From contig NZ_CP030828.1 of the NCBI RefSeq assembly GCF_003597675.1, positions 124,001 to 188,000 on the forward strand: a stretch of 64,000 nt of DNA. The letters run 5' to 3'. How positions within the stretch are numbered: position 1 is the first letter of the stretch; every line of letters starts with the position of its first letter. Both the position numbers and the translations under genes were made by a program. The DNA comes from Neorhizobium sp. NCHU2750. GTDB lineage: Bacteria > Pseudomonadota > Alphaproteobacteria > Rhizobiales > Rhizobiaceae. Shown here one piece after another: positions 60,772 through 64,000 of this stretch. The notes beneath the pieces were generated by a model. It was given only the letters and a program-made list of their open reading frames with translations, made no database searches and was not told where the DNA came from.

Positions 60772-61800
60772 TCAGGCAGCGGCGGTTTCGGCCGAGCGTG
60801 CACCTGCAAGCTTGGCTGCAAGCCTGATTGCCGCCTCCAGCGCGCCGGTACTGGCGATGCCCTTGCCGACGATGTCGAAGGCGGTACCGTGTGCCGGTGT
60901 GGTAAACACGACGTCGAGGCCTGCCGTCACAGTCACGCCGCGATTGAAGCCTCGCAGCTTCGTCGCGATCTGGCCCTGGTCGTGGTACATGGCGACAACG
61001 CTGTCGAACTCACCGGCAAAAGCCTTGATATAGACGGTGTCGGAGGGGAAGGGACCGGCACAATCATACCCACGCGCCGCCATCTTCTCCACCACGGGCC
61101 GGATGAGGTCGATCTCCTCGCGACCGAAAAGACCATTCTCGCCGGCATGCGGATTGAGCGCCGCGACGGCAAGACGGGGTCTATCAATGCCCGCCTTCCT
61201 CATCGTTTCGGTGGCCAGAACGATCGCATCGCTGATCGACTGCTCGGTGATCTGGTCAAGCGCCTGGCGCAGGGACACATGGCTCGTCACCCGCGACATC
61301 CACTGCCCGTCGAGCACGTTCATCTCGCTGAAATAGCGTGTGTGCCCCAGAATATGGGCAAACATCTTGTGTTCGTCCGGGAATTTCCATCCGCCATTGT
61401 ACATGGCGCGCTTGTTGAGCGGGGCAAAGGAGATGGCATCGACCTCGCCTGCCATGGCAAAGTCGATCGCTCTCGACAACGTCTCGCCGGTGGCAAAACC
61501 GGATCTGGCGCTGACGACGCCTGGTGGATAAAACTCCGGGTTGGTGTTGCCGAGATCGACCAGCGGCACTTCGCCCGTGCGGTTCCAGTCAACCGCCGCC
61601 GGTCGTTCATAACTGACAAGCGAGAGCGATACACCCGCCTGCCCGGCGCCGAGTTCCAGCACCCGTCGGTCTCCAACGACCACCAGCCGCGCCGCATCCG
61701 ACAGGCGCCCGTCGCTTAATACGCGGGCGGTCTGTTCGGGGCCGATACCGGTGCAATCACCCGCTGTCACGGCAATGATCGGACGGCTTTCTATGCTCAT
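60772..61800 (-). CDS. PdxA-family dehydrogenase (PdxA2-like)
   Basis: A 342-residue member of the 4-hydroxythreonine-4-phosphate dehydrogenase family. It begins PIIAVTAGDCTGIGPEQTAR, where true PdxA has GDPAGIGPE, and has APLNKRAMYNGGWKFPDEHK, LAVAALNPHAGENGLFGREE (metal His) and VAMYHDQGQIATKLRGF with TAGLDVVFTTPAHGTAFDIV. PdxA2 proteins take part in catabolism of threonate, erythronate and similar acids by oxidative decarboxylation of a phosphorylated hydroxy acid. No DUF1537-type kinase is present here. ATG 61800 overlaps the stop of the tartrate-dehydrogenase-like gene by four bases. Confidence 0.85.
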   Translation of the reverse strand: MSIESRPIIAVTAGDCTGIGPEQTARVLSDGRLSDAARLVVVGDRRVLELGAGQAGVSLSLVSYERPAAVDWNRTGEVPLVDLGNTNPEFYPPGVVSARSGFATGETLSRAIDFAMAGEVDAISFAPLNKRAMYNGGWKFPDEHKMFAHILGHTRYFSEMNVLDGQWMSRVTSHVSLRQALDQITEQSISDAIVLATETMRKAGIDRPRLAVAALNPHAGENGLFGREEIDLIRPVVEKMAARGYDCAGPFPSDTVYIKAFAGEFDSVVAMYHDQGQIATKLRGFNRGVTVTAGLDVVFTTPAHGTAFDIVGKGIASTGALEAAIRLAAKLAGARSAETAAA

Positions 61801-62909
61801 GATGCCTTCCTCCGCGAGGTGCCCGCACCCGCTGCTACCTGCAGTGCCGCAACGACCGCGTCGCCGCACTCGACAGTGTTGGCGGTCCCGCCCAGATCGC
61901 GGGTGCGGGTCGCCGGATCCTGGACGACGTCTTCGATCGCCGAGACGATGGCTGCAGAGGCTTCCGGATACCCGAGATGGTCAAGCATCATCGCACCGGC
62001 CCAGATCTGGCCAACAGGATTGGCAATGCCTTTGCCGGCGATATCCGGTGCTGATCCATGCACCGGTTCGAAGAGCGAGGGAAAATCGCGCTCCGGATTG
62101 ATATTTCCGGAAGGCGCAATGCCAATTGTCCCGGTGCAGGCAGGGCCAAGATCGGACAGGATGTCGCCGAACAGGTTGGAGGCGACGACCACGTCGAACC
62201 GGTCGGGATTGAGGACAAAATGGGCGCAGAGAATGTCGATATGATATTTGTCCCAGCGAATATCCGGATAGCTCGCCGCCATCGCCTCCATGCGCTCGTC
62301 CCAATAGGGCATGGTAATGGAAATACCGTTCGACTTGGTCGCCGATGTGACATGCCTTGCCTCGCGCCGGCTTGCTAGTTCGAAGGCGAATTTCAGTACG
62401 CGGTCGATGCCGATGCGGCTCATCACCGTCTCCTGCACGACAATCTCGCGGTCGGTGCCGTTATAAATCCGCCCACCGATCGAGGAATACTCACCCTCGG
62501 TATTCTCGCGTACAATCCAGAAGTCGATATCGCCTGGCGCCCGACCGGCCAGAGGTGATTTCACGCCCGGCATCAGACGGACGGGGCGCAGATTGATATA
62601 CTGATCGAACTCCCGGCGGAACTGCAGCAGCGATCCCCAGAGCGAGACATGATCCGGAATGATGTCCGGCCAGCCAACCGCGCCGAAGAAGATCGCATCG
62701 TGGTTGCCGATCTTATCCTTCCAGTCATCCGGCAGCATCTTGCCATGCTTCTGGTAATAGGCGCAGGAGGCAAAATCGAACCCGTCGAAGTGCAGCGGAA
62801 TGTCGTGGATTTCCGCCACCGCTTTAAGCACCTTCAACCCCTCGGGCACGACTTCAAGACCGATCCCGTCGCCGGGAATGACCGCGATCTTCAGACTGTT
62901 GCTCACCAT
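61797..62909 (-). CDS. Tartrate dehydrogenase/isopropylmalate dehydrogenase-family enzyme
   Basis: A 370-residue beta-decarboxylating dehydrogenase. Features are KIAVIPGDGIGLEVVPEGLK at the start, INLRPVRLMPGVKSPL with substrate Arg, DFWIVRENTEGEYSSIGGRI, the catalytic Lys in VTSATKSNGISITMPYWDER, the metal Asp region DILCAHFVLNPDRFDVVVAS and FEPVHGSAPDIAGKGIANPV. The RENTEGEYS motif is typical of tartrate/D-malate dehydrogenases. It is the first gene of a two-gene reverse operon with pdxA2, under the shared divergent promoter region before the dehalogenase-like gene. Confidence 0.9.
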   Translation of the reverse strand: MVSNSLKIAVIPGDGIGLEVVPEGLKVLKAVAEIHDIPLHFDGFDFASCAYYQKHGKMLPDDWKDKIGNHDAIFFGAVGWPDIIPDHVSLWGSLLQFRREFDQYINLRPVRLMPGVKSPLAGRAPGDIDFWIVRENTEGEYSSIGGRIYNGTDREIVVQETVMSRIGIDRVLKFAFELASRREARHVTSATKSNGISITMPYWDERMEAMAASYPDIRWDKYHIDILCAHFVLNPDRFDVVVASNLFGDILSDLGPACTGTIGIAPSGNINPERDFPSLFEPVHGSAPDIAGKGIANPVGQIWAGAMMLDHLGYPEASAAIVSAIEDVVQDPATRTRDLGGTANTVECGDAVVAALQVAAGAGTSRRKAS

Positions 62910-62962
62910 GGCCTGTCTCCTCCCAATCCATGTCCTCATCGGCTATGCGGCATCAATAAAAA

Positions 62963-62988
62963 ATTGTCAATTATAAACTGTTGACAAT
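62963..62988. promoter_or_regulatory. Putative GntR operator, distal copy
   Basis: ATTGTCAA at 62963-62970 and TTGACAAT at 62981-62988 form perfect eight-base inverted arms with a ten-base spacer, between the divergent dehydrogenase and hydrolase genes. TGTTGACAAT at 62979-62988 is identical to the sequence before the GntR gene at 52201-52210. Confidence 0.65.
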
Positions 62989-63030
62989 TTGGCAAGCTAG
63001 GAAGACTTATGACATGGGAGGAGTTCTATC

Positions 63031-63963
63031 GTGGCACAGACAAATCTCATTGCTGGTGAAGCGCCGAACCGAACGCTCATGCGTGATTTTCACTATGCTC
63101 GTGTCGCCACCGGCGGTGCTGAAATCAATGTTGCCATTGGGGGCAGCGGCCCGCCGCTGCTTCTCTTGCATGGCAACCCACTGACGCATGTGAGCTGGCA
63201 CCGGATTGCGCCTGCACTTGCCAGGCATTTCACCGTCGTGACACCGGACCTCCGTGGATATGGCGATAGCTCCAAGCCCGATGGTGGCCTCGATCACGCC
63301 GGCTACAGCTTTCGTGCGATGGCCGACGACAACGTCGAGGTCATGAGGCATTTCGGCTTCTCACGGTTCCAGGTGGCGGGGCATGATCGTGGTGCACGGG
63401 TCGGTTTCCGTATGGCGCTCGACCATCCCGAAAAGGTCGAACGGCTTGCCGCCCTCGACATCGTACCGACCCACCATGCCCTGACCCATGTGACGCTGGG
63501 CTGGGGGCTAGAAGCCTACCACTGGTTCTTCATGGCGCAGAAGGCGCCGTTTCCAGAGCGGCTAATCTGCGGCGATCTCGGTTATTACATCGATTACAAG
63601 CTGAACAAGAAAGGCGTCGGCCTGTCGATCTTCGACCCGCAGGCGATGGCCGAATACAAGCGCTGCACGACGCCGGAACAGATCCATGCCGTCTGTGAGG
63701 ACTATCGAGCGACTGTTTCCATCGACCTTGCGATGGATAGTGCCGACTACGGTAAACGCAAGATCGAATGCCCGGTCATGGTTCTCTGGGGTTCCAACAG
63801 CCATTGCGGCCGGCATTTCAGGCCGATGGAAGCCTGGGCCGAATGGGCGCCTGACCTGCGGGGCTGGTCCATCCCGAGCGGGCATTATCCGGCCGAGGAA
63901 CGTCCCGAAAATGTTCTAGCACCCTTCCTCTCCTTTTTTTCCGGGTCCGGACCGACAGCGTGA
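63031..63963 (+). CDS. Alpha/beta hydrolase, haloacetate-dehalogenase-like
   Basis: A 310-residue hydrolase beginning with GTG at 63031 behind GGGAGGAG. It has the oxyanion region LLLLHGNP at 43-50, the nucleophile Asp119 in AGHDRGARVG, Arg120 and Arg123 next to it, Asp143, His164-Trp165 in EAYHWFFMAQ and catalytic His285 in SGHYPAEE. The first six of these match, with a constant offset of nine, the residues that I recall for the fluoroacetate dehalogenase RPA1163 (Asp110, Arg111, Arg114, Asp134, His155, Trp156). Hydrolytic dehalogenation of a 2-haloacid is thus quite likely. Epoxide hydrolase is the alternative. Confidence 0.83.
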   Translation: MAQTNLIAGEAPNRTLMRDFHYARVATGGAEINVAIGGSGPPLLLLHGNPLTHVSWHRIAPALARHFTVVTPDLRGYGDSSKPDGGLDHAGYSFRAMADDNVEVMRHFGFSRFQVAGHDRGARVGFRMALDHPEKVERLAALDIVPTHHALTHVTLGWGLEAYHWFFMAQKAPFPERLICGDLGYYIDYKLNKKGVGLSIFDPQAMAEYKRCTTPEQIHAVCEDYRATVSIDLAMDSADYGKRKIECPVMVLWGSNSHCGRHFRPMEAWAEWAPDLRGWSIPSGHYPAEERPENVLAPFLSFFSGSGPTA

Positions 63964-63975
63964 TCCGGAAGGCCC

Positions 63976-64000
63976 CTCGCCAGAAAAGCGTCCCGGCGAG
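63976..64000 (+). terminator. Probable terminator stem at window edge
   Basis: CTCGCC at 63976-63981 pairs with GGCGAG at 63995-64000, 12 bases after the hydrolase stop. The window ends within the structure, so any following T run cannot be seen. Confidence 0.4.

Overview
The window looks like an accessory replicon or genomic island of an alphaproteobacterium of the Rhizobium/Agrobacterium type. This is an inference from the dense run of ABC uptake systems, the complete heterotetrameric sarcosine oxidase set, the hydantoinase pair, the many LysR/GntR/GlxA/LacI regulators and the IS5, IS6, IS3 and IS21 relics. No rRNA, convincing tRNA, CRISPR array or replication gene was seen.

Layout. (1) 1-5.7 kb: a reverse-strand operon for a basic amino acid or guanidino compound (ABC transporter between two arginase/agmatinase-family hydrolases), with a divergent LysR gene. 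(2) 5.7-6.6 kb: IS5-family wreckage. (3) 6.6-9.3 kb: a MarR regulator divergent from a FUSC-type efflux protein, with a good palindromic operator between them. (4) 9.3-10.0 kb: IS3 and IS21 wreckage. (5) 10.1-26.8 kb: an amino-acid ABC transporter, a GlxA/SouR-like regulator, an SDR, GntR and LysR regulators, then soxBDAG-folD-purU, which would oxidise sarcosine and recycle its methyl carbon to formate; a RidA protein, an aminotransferase and a LysR gene follow. (6) 27.3-46.5 kb: a long same-strand catabolic block with a PotDBCA-type transporter, two DapA-like lyases, FAD- and FMN-dependent 2-hydroxyacid dehydrogenases, a second ABC transporter, HyuA/HyuB, an aspartate-dehydrogenase-like protein, and a complete ETF plus ETF:ubiquinone oxidoreductase module. 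(7) 46.6-47.9 kb: IS6 and IS5 scars, the latter fused to a beheaded FecE-type ATPase. (8) 48.0-52.0 kb: LacI, an MFS transporter, an AHL-lactonase-like metallo-hydrolase and a SnoaL-like protein. (9) 52.2-64 kb: a GntR-controlled organic-acid locus with TctCBA, two MmgE/PrpD proteins, an SDR lacking its catalytic Ser and Tyr, a split CHR transporter, PdxA2- and tartrate-dehydrogenase-like enzymes, and a haloacetate-dehalogenase-like hydrolase.

The best leads for something undescribed are these: the 27-46 kb block, in which two operons carry the same operator-like inverted repeat; the organic-acid/dehalogenase locus, whose regulator gene and distal divergent promoters share a 10-bp sequence; the SoxD that lacks two presumed zinc ligands; and the long structured leader before the PotD-like operon. 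All functional calls rest on reading the sequence and family knowledge; no database search was run.
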